Below the pieces are notes generated by a model that did no database searches, was not told the DNA's origin, and worked only from the letters and a program-made list of their open reading frames with translations. The translations under genes and the position numbers were made by a program. 8,890 bases of DNA, taken from JBDLSO01 sp039799445. GTDB taxonomy: Bacteria; Patescibacteriota; Minisyncoccia; Phycocordibacterales; UBA5272. Within the stretch, counting starts at the first letter, position 1. Each line of letters starts with the position of its first letter. Below, one piece after another: positions 1 to 6,878 of this stretch. The stretch lies in contig JBDLSO010000024.1 in NCBI GenBank assembly GCA_039799445.1, forward strand, positions 1-8,890. The letters run 5' to 3'.

Positions 1-1041
1 TATTCCTTTTTCAATCAATTTCTCTACAACACTTATATCGCCTTCTTGCATTATTTCTTCAATATCTTCTGGCACACCTCCTTTTTGAAATGTTTCTATA
101 AATTCCTGCTCTGCATATGCAGCTTCTGGTGCACCGTGATACATCTCTACCAAAGTTCTTCCGAGTAACATTTTGAAATCTCGCGGATTCTCCCCAGCTG
201 CAAGTTTGTCTTCTATGGCTGTAATATCTGCTAGTGGTAGATCGGTTGCAAGTAGAAAATATTTGGTAATAAGTTCATCACGTACTGACATTATTTTTCC
301 ATACAAATCAAACGGTTTATCGACAATAGTTATCACATTCCCCCAACTTGTCGACATTTTTCTGCCGTCTGTTCCTTCGAGCATTTGCGTAGTGAGTACT
401 TGTTGCTCTTTCATTCCATAGTGTTTTTGCACTATACGTCCAGCTTTGAGATTGAATAATTGATCAAAGCCACCTATTTCAATATCAGCTTTAATTGCAA
501 CCGAATCATATCCTTGCATGAGGGGGTATAACACTTCACGGAGAGACACCTCAGTACCGGCATCGATGCGGTCTTTGAAATTTCGTCTGGAAATCATTTG
601 TTGTACAGTGAACGCTTCGGCAAGTTCTGAAATCTCTTGAAAACCAAGAGCTCTGAGCCAGTCGCCGTTATATACAAACTCTGTTTTTTCTATATCAAGT
701 ATTTTACCTATTTGTTGTTTGTAATCGGCCATATTCTCTTCGATACTAGCACGACTGAGCATGGGGCGTTTTTCTGTTTTGTCCGAAGCATCACCAATCT
801 GTGCAGTAAAATCACCAACAATAAGCACTATCTGGTGTCCGAGTTTTTGAAATGCGCGCAATTTACGCAAGACGCTCGCGCGCCCAATATGTATTTTGGG
901 TCCGGTTGGGTCAATACCAAACTTAACACGGAGTTGTTTGCCGCTTTCAAGAGCTTTGCGTAAATCTTCTACAACAAATACATCTTCGACACCTCTTTTT
1001 AGTATGTCTTCTATTTTTTCTGGGGAAATATCTATTTTCAT
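1..1041 (-). CDS. tyrS: Tyrosyl-tRNA synthetase, 3' end beyond window
   Basis: Charges tRNA-Tyr with tyrosine in the cytoplasm (class I aminoacyl-tRNA synthetase). The reverse strand reads open from ATG at 1041 to the window edge, giving 347 residues without a stop. The Rossmann catalytic domain carries the HIGH-type motif HIGR (residues 51-54, after KFGIDPTGPKI). It also has the tyrosine-binding stretch QGYDS...DIEIGGFDQ (about 176-194) and a KMSKS-type loop reading KMSTS (228-232, after EGTDGR). These features match the TyrZ-like long subfamily of about 400 residues. The last visible residues, DISVVEKLIEKGI, look like the start of the C-terminal S4 tRNA-binding domain, so roughly 50-60 residues should lie outside the window. 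The gene is divergent from the penicillin-binding protein gene. No Shine-Dalgarno sequence is visible before the ATG. The second lysine of KMSKS is replaced by threonine. The identity is secure. Confidence 0.96.
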   Translation of the reverse strand, partial: MKIDISPEKIEDILKRGVEDVFVVEDLRKALESGKQLRVKFGIDPTGPKIHIGRASVLRKLRAFQKLGHQIVLIVGDFTAQIGDASDKTEKRPMLSRASIEENMADYKQQIGKILDIEKTEFVYNGDWLRALGFQEISELAEAFTVQQMISRRNFKDRIDAGTEVSLREVLYPLMQGYDSVAIKADIEIGGFDQLFNLKAGRIVQKHYGMKEQQVLTTQMLEGTDGRKMSTSWGNVITIVDKPFDLYGKIMSVRDELITKYFLLATDLPLADITAIEDKLAAGENPRDFKMLLGRTLVEMYHGAPEAAYAEQEFIETFQKGGVPEDIEEIMQEGDISVVEKLIEKGI

Positions 1042-1092
1042 GGTGATAATATATCTAGTATATAGTATAATAGCATATATAAAAACGAACTC
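1042..1092. promoter_or_regulatory. Divergent promoter region, tyrS / PBP gene
   Basis: This 51-bp, very AT-rich gap must hold both start signals. On the plus strand TATAAT at 1066-1071 is a perfect -10. It has a weak -35-like GTGATA at 1043-1048 (4 of 6 matches, 17-bp spacer), which would leave a leader of about 15 nt before the PBP ATG. On the minus strand TATATT (complement of 1048-1053) ends 6 nt before the tyrS ATG, and overlapping TATACT copies lie further upstream. The two promoters would overlap, so their transcription may interfere. The plus-strand -10 is convincing; the -35 and the minus-strand assignments are tentative. Confidence 0.5.
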
Positions 1093-3591
1093 ATGAAAGA
1101 CATACACACAAAAATAGGGCGTCACGTGGCACGCGTTCTTAAAAAAAACCCAGAGACCCCGATGCATCGTTTTCTATTTGACTTGCTTTTACTTGCGGTT
1201 GGAATGGGTATACTCTTGATTGCTCTTGCTCTTATTTGGGTTAACTCACTCAAATTACCTTCATTTACAGATTTTGAAGCTCGTAAAGTTGCAAACTCTA
1301 CGCGTATTTATGATCGTACTGGCAAAATACTTTTGTATAACTTTCATGCCAACATACGTCGTACTGTGGTGCCTTTTGATCAGATGAGTATATATATCAA
1401 ACAAGCTGTTGTCGCGGTAGAAGATGATACATTTTATACACATAGTGGTATACGCCCAACGGCAATTATCCGCTCTGTTTTTAAGACAGCTACTGGAGAT
1501 ACACAAGGTGGTTCTACTATTACACAACAAATAGTCAAAAACGCTTTACTTTCTCCCGAGCAGACAATCACCCGAAAAATAAAAGAGTGGATACTTGCGC
1601 TTAAACTTGAGCACAATATGACCAAAGATGAAATACTTGCTATTTATCTCAACGAAAGTCCTTTTGGAGGTACTATATACGGTGTCGAGGAAGCTTCTAT
1701 GGCTTTTTTTGGGAAAAACGCACGTGATATAAATCTGGTTGAATCGGCATATCTCGCCGCATTACCACAAGCTCCGAGCAGATATTCCCCATATGGAAAA
1801 AATACCGATAAGCTTGAAAATAGAAAAAACTTTGTATTACGTCGAATGTTTGAACAGGGATATATTACTGAGTCACAAATGAGAGAAGCTCAACAAACAA
1901 AAGTAACATTTCAACCGCAAGCCAAATCGAGTGGTAAAGCGCTTCATTTTGATTTCTATGTTCGTGAGTATTTAGAAGAAAAATACGGTGAAGAAATTGT
2001 TGAGAATGGTGGTCTAAAAATCATCAGTACACTTGATTGGGAATTACAAAAAAAGGCAGAGGAAACGGTTCTAGAATACGCACTAAAAAATAAAGCAACT
2101 TATGATGCAGAGAACGCAGGGCTTGTTGCTATCGACTCTCGTACTGGTCAAATACTAGCTATGGTCGGCTCTCGTGATTATTTTGATCCAGCAATTGATG
2201 GTAAGGTAAATATAACACTTGCTCGTCGACAACCAGGATCATCGTTCAAACCGCTCGTATACGCTGCTGCGTTTGAGAAAGGGTATACTCCTGAAACAGT
2301 TTTATTTGATGTACCAACAGAGTTCAATGTTAACTGTCCTATCGCTGTCAGCGCAGCGTCGCCAGAGAGTTGCTATAATCCTGTGAACTATGACGGATTC
2401 TATCGTGGCCCAGTCAATCTACGTAATTCACTTGCGCAATCACTAAATGTGCCTGCGGTAAAATTGTTGTACTTGACGGGGGTGACTGATGCTATCACAC
2501 AAGCAAGAAAAATGGGTATTACAACACTTGGTACAAAAAGTCAGTATGGACTCACATTAGTACTTGGAGGTGGTGAAGTCACATTACTTGAACTCACTGG
2601 TGCATATACATCCTTTGCAAATGAAGGGATTAAACCTCAAATCACTTCTATTATCTCTATCGAAGATAATACTGGAAAAATGTTAGAGCAATTTACTCCT
2701 AAAAGAGAGCAAGTACTTTCTCGTGACACAGCGCTGCGTATATCAAGTATACTCAGCGATAATGATGCCCGCACACCTGCATTTGGTGCTAATTCACCAC
2801 TTTATTTTGAAGGGCGTCCTGTTGCGGTTAAAACAGGTACTACCAATGATTATAAAGATGTATGGACTGTTGGATACACCCCTTCAATTACTGTCGGAGT
2901 ATGGGGTGGAAATAATGATAATAGGCCAATAGCAAAGAAATCTGCTGGGTCTGTTATATCTCCAATGTGGAGAGCTTTTATGGATACGTATTTTAGCTTA
3001 TACCCAACAGTAGAGAGTTTTGGTGAAGCGCCAAGTTCGGCAGATAATCCAAATCCAATACTACGAGGTATATGGTGTTCTGCTGGTACAGGAATACATA
3101 GTATTTTATATTTTCTTGATAAGAATAATCCGCGTGAATACACACCTGGTCGTACCAACGACTCTCAGTGGCGTATGTGGGAAGGGGCTATGCAAATACA
3201 CGGAAGTGCCTATGGTTGTCCTTTTGGAAACAGTGAGCTTGGTGGTGATATATCAGACACAAGTATTATAAATCCAATTTCTAACCCTACAGAGACTCCA
3301 CAGACGCAAAATACTTTATCTGAAATATATATTCCCTTCTCAGTTTCCGGTGTACCAAGTGGTACTATTTCTGCAAATGAGTTACTTACTTTAACAGTAA
3401 ACTCTAGTGAAAAAATAACACGTGTCGAATATTCACTTGCTGGAAAATCTCTCGGAGGAGTTGAATCTGCGCCGTATAATATCAGTTTTACTCCAAATCA
3501 AGTAGGTGTATCAAGTAATACAACTCTCTTTATAAAAGTATTTACAACGGCTGGATATAGTTCTCGCGCAGTAACACTTACAATACAATAA
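1093..3591 (+). CDS. Class A penicillin-binding protein (PBP1A-like)
   Basis: Bifunctional peptidoglycan synthase: it polymerises lipid II into glycan strands and cross-links the stem peptides. The 832 residues begin with a cytoplasmic tail and one membrane anchor (about 29-51). The GT51 glycosyltransferase domain (about 70-250) has catalytic Glu110 in VEDDTFYTHSG, GGSTITQQ at 139-146, and a second conserved Glu188 in YLNESPFGG. The transpeptidase domain (about 340-630) has the SxxK motif SSFK at 383-386 (nucleophile Ser383), SxN as SLN at 450-452, and KTG at 580-582. A region with Cys662 and Cys709 follows, then a Thr/Pro-rich linker (about 730-745) and a C-terminal beta-rich segment (about 746-832) resembling an Ig-like domain. 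The C-terminal extension is probably extracellular. Start 1093 is the first ATG; the upstream sequence has no Shine-Dalgarno. Family assignment is secure; whether it is PBP1A or PBP2C-type is not. Confidence 0.95.
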   Translation: MKDIHTKIGRHVARVLKKNPETPMHRFLFDLLLLAVGMGILLIALALIWVNSLKLPSFTDFEARKVANSTRIYDRTGKILLYNFHANIRRTVVPFDQMSIYIKQAVVAVEDDTFYTHSGIRPTAIIRSVFKTATGDTQGGSTITQQIVKNALLSPEQTITRKIKEWILALKLEHNMTKDEILAIYLNESPFGGTIYGVEEASMAFFGKNARDINLVESAYLAALPQAPSRYSPYGKNTDKLENRKNFVLRRMFEQGYITESQMREAQQTKVTFQPQAKSSGKALHFDFYVREYLEEKYGEEIVENGGLKIISTLDWELQKKAEETVLEYALKNKATYDAENAGLVAIDSRTGQILAMVGSRDYFDPAIDGKVNITLARRQPGSSFKPLVYAAAFEKGYTPETVLFDVPTEFNVNCPIAVSAASPESCYNPVNYDGFYRGPVNLRNSLAQSLNVPAVKLLYLTGVTDAITQARKMGITTLGTKSQYGLTLVLGGGEVTLLELTGAYTSFANEGIKPQITSIISIEDNTGKMLEQFTPKREQVLSRDTALRISSILSDNDARTPAFGANSPLYFEGRPVAVKTGTTNDYKDVWTVGYTPSITVGVWGGNNDNRPIAKKSAGSVISPMWRAFMDTYFSLYPTVESFGEAPSSADNPNPILRGIWCSAGTGIHSILYFLDKNNPREYTPGRTNDSQWRMWEGAMQIHGSAYGCPFGNSELGGDISDTSIINPISNPTETPQTQNTLSEIYIPFSVSGVPSGTISANELLTLTVNSSEKITRVEYSLAGKSLGGVESAPYNISFTPNQVGVSSNTTLFIKVFTTAGYSSRAVTLTIQ

Positions 3592-3632
3592 GATAATAAA
3601 ATACCAGAGTAATACTCTGGTATTTTATTATC
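3592..3632. terminator. Bidirectional intrinsic terminator between convergent genes
   Basis: A perfect 20-bp inverted repeat (3592-3611 and 3613-3632) is separated by a single A. In practice it folds as an 18-bp stem with a 5-nt TAATA loop. The GC-richer core is CCAGAG/CTCTGG, flanked by A/T runs that provide a U-tract on either strand. It begins directly after the PBP stop codon. It includes the stop and most of the last sense codon of the convergent DciA-like gene, so it would serve both transcripts. Confidence 0.9.
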
Positions 3633-3885
3633 TTAGTTTTTGTATTTCTTTATACTGTTCTATTTTGTGTAGCTCTTGTAAAATTTTGTCAGAGTATCCA
3701 AGTATAATATTCTTTTTAATAGATGAAATATGTAGACAAATATTTTTGTTTTGTATTTCTATATCTTGATGTGTGATATGAATATTTGTTACTTTATATA
3801 TTATTTCACTTATACTCTCTTTTTGTTGTCTGTTTTTTTGTTGTATTTTTACATACTTACTTACCACCTCTTGTATACTACTCAT
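3628..3885 (-). CDS. Small DciA/DUF721-like protein after dnaN
   Basis: This 85-residue protein has no secure identification. Its ATG lies 2 nt after the dnaN stop codon, so it is probably co-transcribed and translationally coupled with dnaN. Its layout is a Gln/Lys-rich helical N-terminus (about 1-33), a central alternating hydrophobic segment typical of two strands (IHITHQDIEIQNKNICLHIS, about 35-54), and a helix ending GYSDKILQELHKI. This order of strand, strand with a small-residue end, then Lys-rich helix with an ILxxL pattern resembles the core of DUF721/DciA. DciA loads the replicative helicase DnaB in bacteria lacking DnaC/DnaI. The usual conserved Trp of longer DciA proteins is missing and the protein is shorter than most. 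The position in the dnaA-dnaN cluster, where recF often sits, supports a replication role. The gene looks real; the function is inference. Confidence 0.75.
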   Translation of the reverse strand: MSSIQEVVSKYVKIQQKNRQQKESISEIIYKVTNIHITHQDIEIQNKNICLHISSIKKNIILGYSDKILQELHKIEQYKEIQKLR

Positions 3886-3887
3886 AC

Positions 3888-4985
3888 CTATCTATTGAGT
3901 GGCATTATTAAATACAAGAATGAATCATCACTGTTTTGTCTAAGTACTACTGGTTTATTACTTGTTGTAAAAGTCATTTGTATACTTTCTTTCACTATAA
4001 CACTGAGTACTTCTTGAATATATTTATAGTTTAAATTGATTTCAATATCACCACCTGTAATAACTGCTGCTATTTTTTGTTCTACACTCCCTATGTTTTG
4101 ATTTTTTGTTTTGAATTCTATTTGTTGTAATTCTTGTTGTACAGATATATGTAGTTGATTAAACATATCCGAAAAAACAGTGCTTAATTTTAATGAGTTT
4201 TGTACATCTTGTTTCAATATTTTTGCTTCAATAAGTGCTTCTGTTGGTATAATTCTTTTATAATCTGGAAATTGTCCGTCTACTACTCTTGCTGTTATAT
4301 ATACAGTACTATCTTCAATAGTAAGCATAGTATCACTATATGTCAGGCGTATAGTATCTTCTATATGTTCACAAAGGCGTATTATTTCTTGTACATTTTT
4401 ATTTGGAATGAGAATATGTAGGTCTGATATATGTTTTACTTTAATTTTTTTCTCAGCTAATCTGAATGAATCTGTTGAAACAAATACTAATGCTCCTGGT
4501 TCGCTATATATATACACCGAGGCTATTTCTGGTTTTATATCTGTGTTTGCTGCTGCAAATGAGACAGTGCGAAGTCCTTCTATTAATACACTTTTTTGTA
4601 TATCAATTGTATTTCCTTCTATTTTGGGTAATGGGGGAAAATCTTCTTTTTGTAATGTTTTCACCACGATTGAGCTTTTTTCTGTTTTAATAACAAGTGT
4701 GTCTCCAACCACTTCGAGGGTAATATTCTTTTCATTGTGTTGTATACTGCTTATAACTTTTGAAAATATATCTCCTTGTACTAGAACCTCTCCTTCTATT
4801 GCGACTTTTACAGGTATAACAAATCTCACTCCAATATCTAAATTAGTAGCAGTGATACTTAGTTTATTTTGTTTTGCTTCTAAAAAGATACCTTGTAAAC
4901 TTGGAAGTGTTCCAGACTTGTGTGTTGATCGAACAACTGTTTGTACAGGTATATTTAGTTTTTCTAAGATACATTCTATTTTCAT
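3888..4985 (-). CDS. dnaN: DNA polymerase III beta subunit (sliding clamp)
   Basis: Forms the ring-shaped dimer that tethers DNA polymerase III and other partners to DNA. The 365 residues match the usual clamp length of about 366-380 and would make three clamp domains. Recognisable elements are LPSLQGIFLEA and ATNLDIGV (about 28-53), the domain 2 segment VSTDSFRLAEKK (169-180), RVVDGQFPDYKRIIP (233-247), and the C-terminal LIMPLNR, which corresponds to the MPMRL-type end of other clamps next to the binding pocket. ATG 4985 gives the canonical MKIECILEKLN start. It lies directly downstream of dnaA across the putative origin. The next gene starts 2 nt after its TAG stop. No Shine-Dalgarno is present; a TATACT hexamer (complement of 4992-4997) ends 6 nt before the ATG. 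Confidence 0.97.
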   Translation of the reverse strand: MKIECILEKLNIPVQTVVRSTHKSGTLPSLQGIFLEAKQNKLSITATNLDIGVRFVIPVKVAIEGEVLVQGDIFSKVISSIQHNEKNITLEVVGDTLVIKTEKSSIVVKTLQKEDFPPLPKIEGNTIDIQKSVLIEGLRTVSFAAANTDIKPEIASVYIYSEPGALVFVSTDSFRLAEKKIKVKHISDLHILIPNKNVQEIIRLCEHIEDTIRLTYSDTMLTIEDSTVYITARVVDGQFPDYKRIIPTEALIEAKILKQDVQNSLKLSTVFSDMFNQLHISVQQELQQIEFKTKNQNIGSVEQKIAAVITGGDIEINLNYKYIQEVLSVIVKESIQMTFTTSNKPVVLRQNSDDSFLYLIMPLNR

Positions 4986-5202
4986 ATGTGTAGTATATAA
5001 GTAAATAAAATAATTTGATACATATATATCCTGTGGAAAGGTGTATAATTATGATTTTCTCTTATTTTATTAGTATTATTTTGATAATTTATTTATATTT
5101 ATTGTGTGAAAATAGTATTTCATTTGGGTATAAGTGATAAAAATATATCTGTATTGTGAATATGTATATTGTTATACACATGTATTAGTACTGTTATACA
5201 CA
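4986..5202. other. oriC: Putative oriC core: DnaA boxes and AT-rich unwinding region
   Basis: The dnaA-dnaN gap plus the last bases of dnaA. Two exact TTATACACA boxes lie at 5172-5180 and 5194-5202, in the same orientation 22 bp apart; the second covers the dnaA stop codon. Weaker boxes in the opposite orientation are GGTGTATAA at 5040-5048 (8 of 9), TGTGAATAT at 5155-5163 (8 of 9), TGTGTGAAA at 5103-5111, and TGTGGAAAG at 5032-5040 (7 of 9). Positions 5061-5100 contain only three G/C bases in 40 and are the best candidate duplex unwinding element. The position between dnaA and dnaN is a common origin site. Experimental origin firing cannot be judged from sequence, and in such AT-rich DNA the weaker boxes may be chance. 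Confidence 0.75.
4992..4997 (-). promoter_or_regulatory. Candidate dnaN -10 element
   Basis: TATACT on the minus strand, 6 nt before the dnaN ATG. A start about 7 nt downstream would fall at the start codon, giving a leaderless dnaN mRNA separate from any dnaA-dnaN read-through. No convincing -35 lies 17 bp upstream, so this is weak on its own. It gains weight from the similar spacing at tyrS, dnaA and rpmH. Confidence 0.35.
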
Positions 5203-6549
5203 AATTGATTTCAATTCTTCTATATCACTCTGTAGTTTAGTATCAACAAGTAAATCCTTCTTTATTTTCTCAACAGAGTGCATAACTGTAGTATGATCTC
5301 TACCATCAAACTTCTCACCAATCGAAGGATATGATATATCATATATTTCTCGTAGTATATACATAGCAACCTGTCTCGGATGTACTATCTCCTTTTTACG
5401 GCTTTTTTTATGTAACATTTCTTCGGTTATAGAGTAGTATTCTGCAACAACTTGTATAACCTCTTTAACACTTAAATTCTTTTTTTGAGAAATATTATTT
5501 TTAATCAAACTTTTTACTTCATGAGTATATAACATTCTTCCTCGTATTTGTGTTTGTATCTGTACCAAGTTTAAAACTCCTTCAAGTTCACGTATATTAC
5601 CTTCTACATTTTCAGCAACAAAAGAAAGAACATCATCACTGATAAATACCGCAGAATCAGCTGTTTTTGCCTTTAAGACAGCTAAACGAGACTCAAACTC
5701 AGGAGTTGCTATATCTACTATCATACCCGCATTAAAACGCGATTTAAGACGATCTTCAAGACCAGAGATAAAATTTGGGTGTTTATCGGAAGAAAATATG
5801 ATTTGCTTGTTTAAATCATATAAACTATTGAAAATATGAAACAATTCTTCTTGAGTCTTTTCCTTACCTTTAATGAATTGTATATCATCTATAATAAGTA
5901 CATCAAATTTTTTATACCTATCCTTAAAAGAAGCAGATTTATTGCTATTTACTGATTGTACGTATTCAGTAGAAAACTTTTCAAGTGAGGTATAAAAAAT
6001 CTTTTTATAAGGGTGTTTTGTTTTAATAGCATTACCCACAGATTGAATAATATGTGTTTTACCAAGCCCAGTACTACCATGCACAAAAAATGGATTATAG
6101 AGTGTTCCAGGGTTTTGTATAATAGACTGTGCAGCAACATATGCAAGCTCATTGAATGGACCTACCACAAATGATTCGAAGGTGTATTTTGGATTAAGTC
6201 CGTCTTCTCGTATAGAGACAGTCTCAGAAAATAAAACTTGATTTTGTTCAGGTATTTTTTTCTCACTCGCTAGTATTTTTTGCACAGTAGAATCACTCTT
6301 TGATATGATATATTCTACAATACGCACTTGTTCACAGAGGTCACGAAGAGTTTTTGTAATTAGTTTATGGTGTTTTGCAAGCAACCACTCTCTTATAAAC
6401 TCATTTGCAACCCCAATTCGTACAGTACCGTCTATACAGTCTACGATGTATGTATTTTTGAACCAAGTTGCAAATGTTGTTTTTGATAAATGTAATTCGA
6501 TTTCAACAAGTGCATTTTGCCACAAAGTATCAGTATCAATATCTTTCAT
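5194..6549 (-). CDS. dnaA: Chromosomal replication initiator DnaA
   Basis: AAA+ ATPase that binds DnaA boxes, melts oriC and helps load the replicative helicase. Using ATG 6549 the protein has 451 residues, a usual length. Domain I begins at once (LWQNALVEIELHLS...FATWF), followed by a variable linker (about 85-115). The AAA+ domain has Walker A GSTGLGKT (158-165), Walker B VLIIDDIQ (217-224), the sensor 1 region IIFSSDKHP, the RLKSRF arginine-finger region, and sensor 2 GNIRELEG (317-324). Domain IV is the helix-turn-helix box-binding domain, with HPRQVAMYILRE (390-401) and the signature DHTTVMH (418-424). The frame stays open upstream to a TTG at 6603, but the extra 18 residues are Cys-rich and unlike DnaA. 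The C-terminus is intact; its stop codon lies within a DnaA box. DnaA boxes at its putative promoter suggest autoregulation. Confidence 0.98.
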   Translation of the reverse strand: MKDIDTDTLWQNALVEIELHLSKTTFATWFKNTYIVDCIDGTVRIGVANEFIREWLLAKHHKLITKTLRDLCEQVRIVEYIISKSDSTVQKILASEKKIPEQNQVLFSETVSIREDGLNPKYTFESFVVGPFNELAYVAAQSIIQNPGTLYNPFFVHGSTGLGKTHIIQSVGNAIKTKHPYKKIFYTSLEKFSTEYVQSVNSNKSASFKDRYKKFDVLIIDDIQFIKGKEKTQEELFHIFNSLYDLNKQIIFSSDKHPNFISGLEDRLKSRFNAGMIVDIATPEFESRLAVLKAKTADSAVFISDDVLSFVAENVEGNIRELEGVLNLVQIQTQIRGRMLYTHEVKSLIKNNISQKKNLSVKEVIQVVAEYYSITEEMLHKKSRKKEIVHPRQVAMYILREIYDISYPSIGEKFDGRDHTTVMHSVEKIKKDLLVDTKLQSDIEELKSICV

Positions 6550-6556
6550 AGGATAT

Positions 6557-6585
6557 AGTATACAGTTGTGCACAGTATTTGTACA
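6557..6585 (-). promoter_or_regulatory. Candidate dnaA promoter
   Basis: On the minus strand TATACT (complement of 6557-6562) is the -10. TGTACA (complement of 6580-6585, 4 of 6 matches to TTGACA) is the -35, with a 17-bp spacer. The -10 ends 7 nt before the dnaA ATG, so the transcript would start at or next to the start codon. Two DnaA-box-like 9-mers fall on the spacer and the -35. Confidence 0.5.
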
Positions 6586-6637
6586 CAATGCACATAATAC
6601 CAAAATAGGGATATCCTTGTGTATAAGGTGTGTATAT
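6566..6637. promoter_or_regulatory. DnaA-box cluster upstream of dnaA
   Basis: Four 9-mers sit within 72 bp. TTGTGCACA at 6566-6574 and TTGTACACA at 6579-6587 each differ by one base from the pattern TTATNCACA. TGTGTATAA at 6618-6626 is an exact TTATACACA in reverse. TGTGTATAT at 6629-6637 has one mismatch. Together with the dnaA-dnaN boxes they would make a two-part origin flanking dnaA, and the first two overlap the likely dnaA promoter. The exact copy is the strongest evidence. Confidence 0.6.
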
Positions 6638-6656
6638 CTAAAAGAACAACCAAAAC

Positions 6657-6685
6657 TTGAAAAATTATTGAAAATACTGTATAGT
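6657..6685 (+). promoter_or_regulatory. Candidate rpmH promoter
   Basis: TTGAAA at 6657-6662 (5 of 6), a 17-bp spacer and TATAGT at 6680-6685 (5 of 6) form a good sigma-70-type promoter. Transcription should start near 6692, about 2 nt before the rpmH ATG at 6694, so the rpmH-rnpA-yidC mRNA may be leaderless. No Shine-Dalgarno is present to suggest otherwise. Confidence 0.7.
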
Positions 6686-6693
6686 AGTACATT

Positions 6694-6867
6694 ATGTCAG
6701 TTACATATCAACCAAAACGAAAAAAGAGAATGACTACTCATGGGTTCCTAGTTCGTATGAGTACTCCAAGTGGTAGAAATATCATTCGTAATCGCCGTAG
6801 AGCTGGACGAGTAAAACTTGCTGTACAACCAAGTAAAATAGTAAAGCAAGGATATAAAGTTAATTAA
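6694..6867 (+). CDS. rpmH: Ribosomal protein bL34
   Basis: Small basic protein of the large ribosomal subunit that binds 23S rRNA. The 57 residues start MSVTYQPKRKKR and contain THGFLVRMSTPSGRNIIRNR and RRAGRVKLAV, which align along the full bL34 consensus (TYQP...THGFRARM...GRxVLxxRRxKGRxxL). The family is usually about 44-47 residues; here about 12 more residues (QPSKIVKQGYKVN) follow the normal end. It is divergent from dnaA and sits 11 nt before rnpA, the widely conserved rpmH-rnpA pairing. There is no Shine-Dalgarno; a good promoter ends 8 nt before the ATG. Confidence 0.95.
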   Translation: MSVTYQPKRKKRMTTHGFLVRMSTPSGRNIIRNRRRAGRVKLAVQPSKIVKQGYKVN

Positions 6868-6878
6868 ACCCCTATACT

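Noticed and set aside
4408..5004. 198-codon plus-strand open frame opposite dnaN
   Set aside because: It lies entirely against a well-recognised sliding clamp gene, is rich in Ser/Thr/Ile/Phe as expected for an antisense shadow, and matches no family I recognise.
5060..5100. DnaA-trio repeats in the AT-rich stretch
   Set aside because: A few triplets with a central A can be read (around 5069-5085), but they do not form a clear run of the consensus next to a box, and such triplets are common in AT-rich DNA.
6550..6603. N-terminal extension of DnaA from TTG at 6603
   Set aside because: The added 18 residues are Cys-rich and unlike DnaA domain I, and the stretch holds the promoter and DnaA boxes; ATG 6549 gives the canonical start.
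6305..6733. 142-codon plus-strand open frame opposite the dnaA 5' end and running into rpmH
   Set aside because: It overlaps conserved dnaA domain I coding sequence and the rpmH start, and its translation has no family features.
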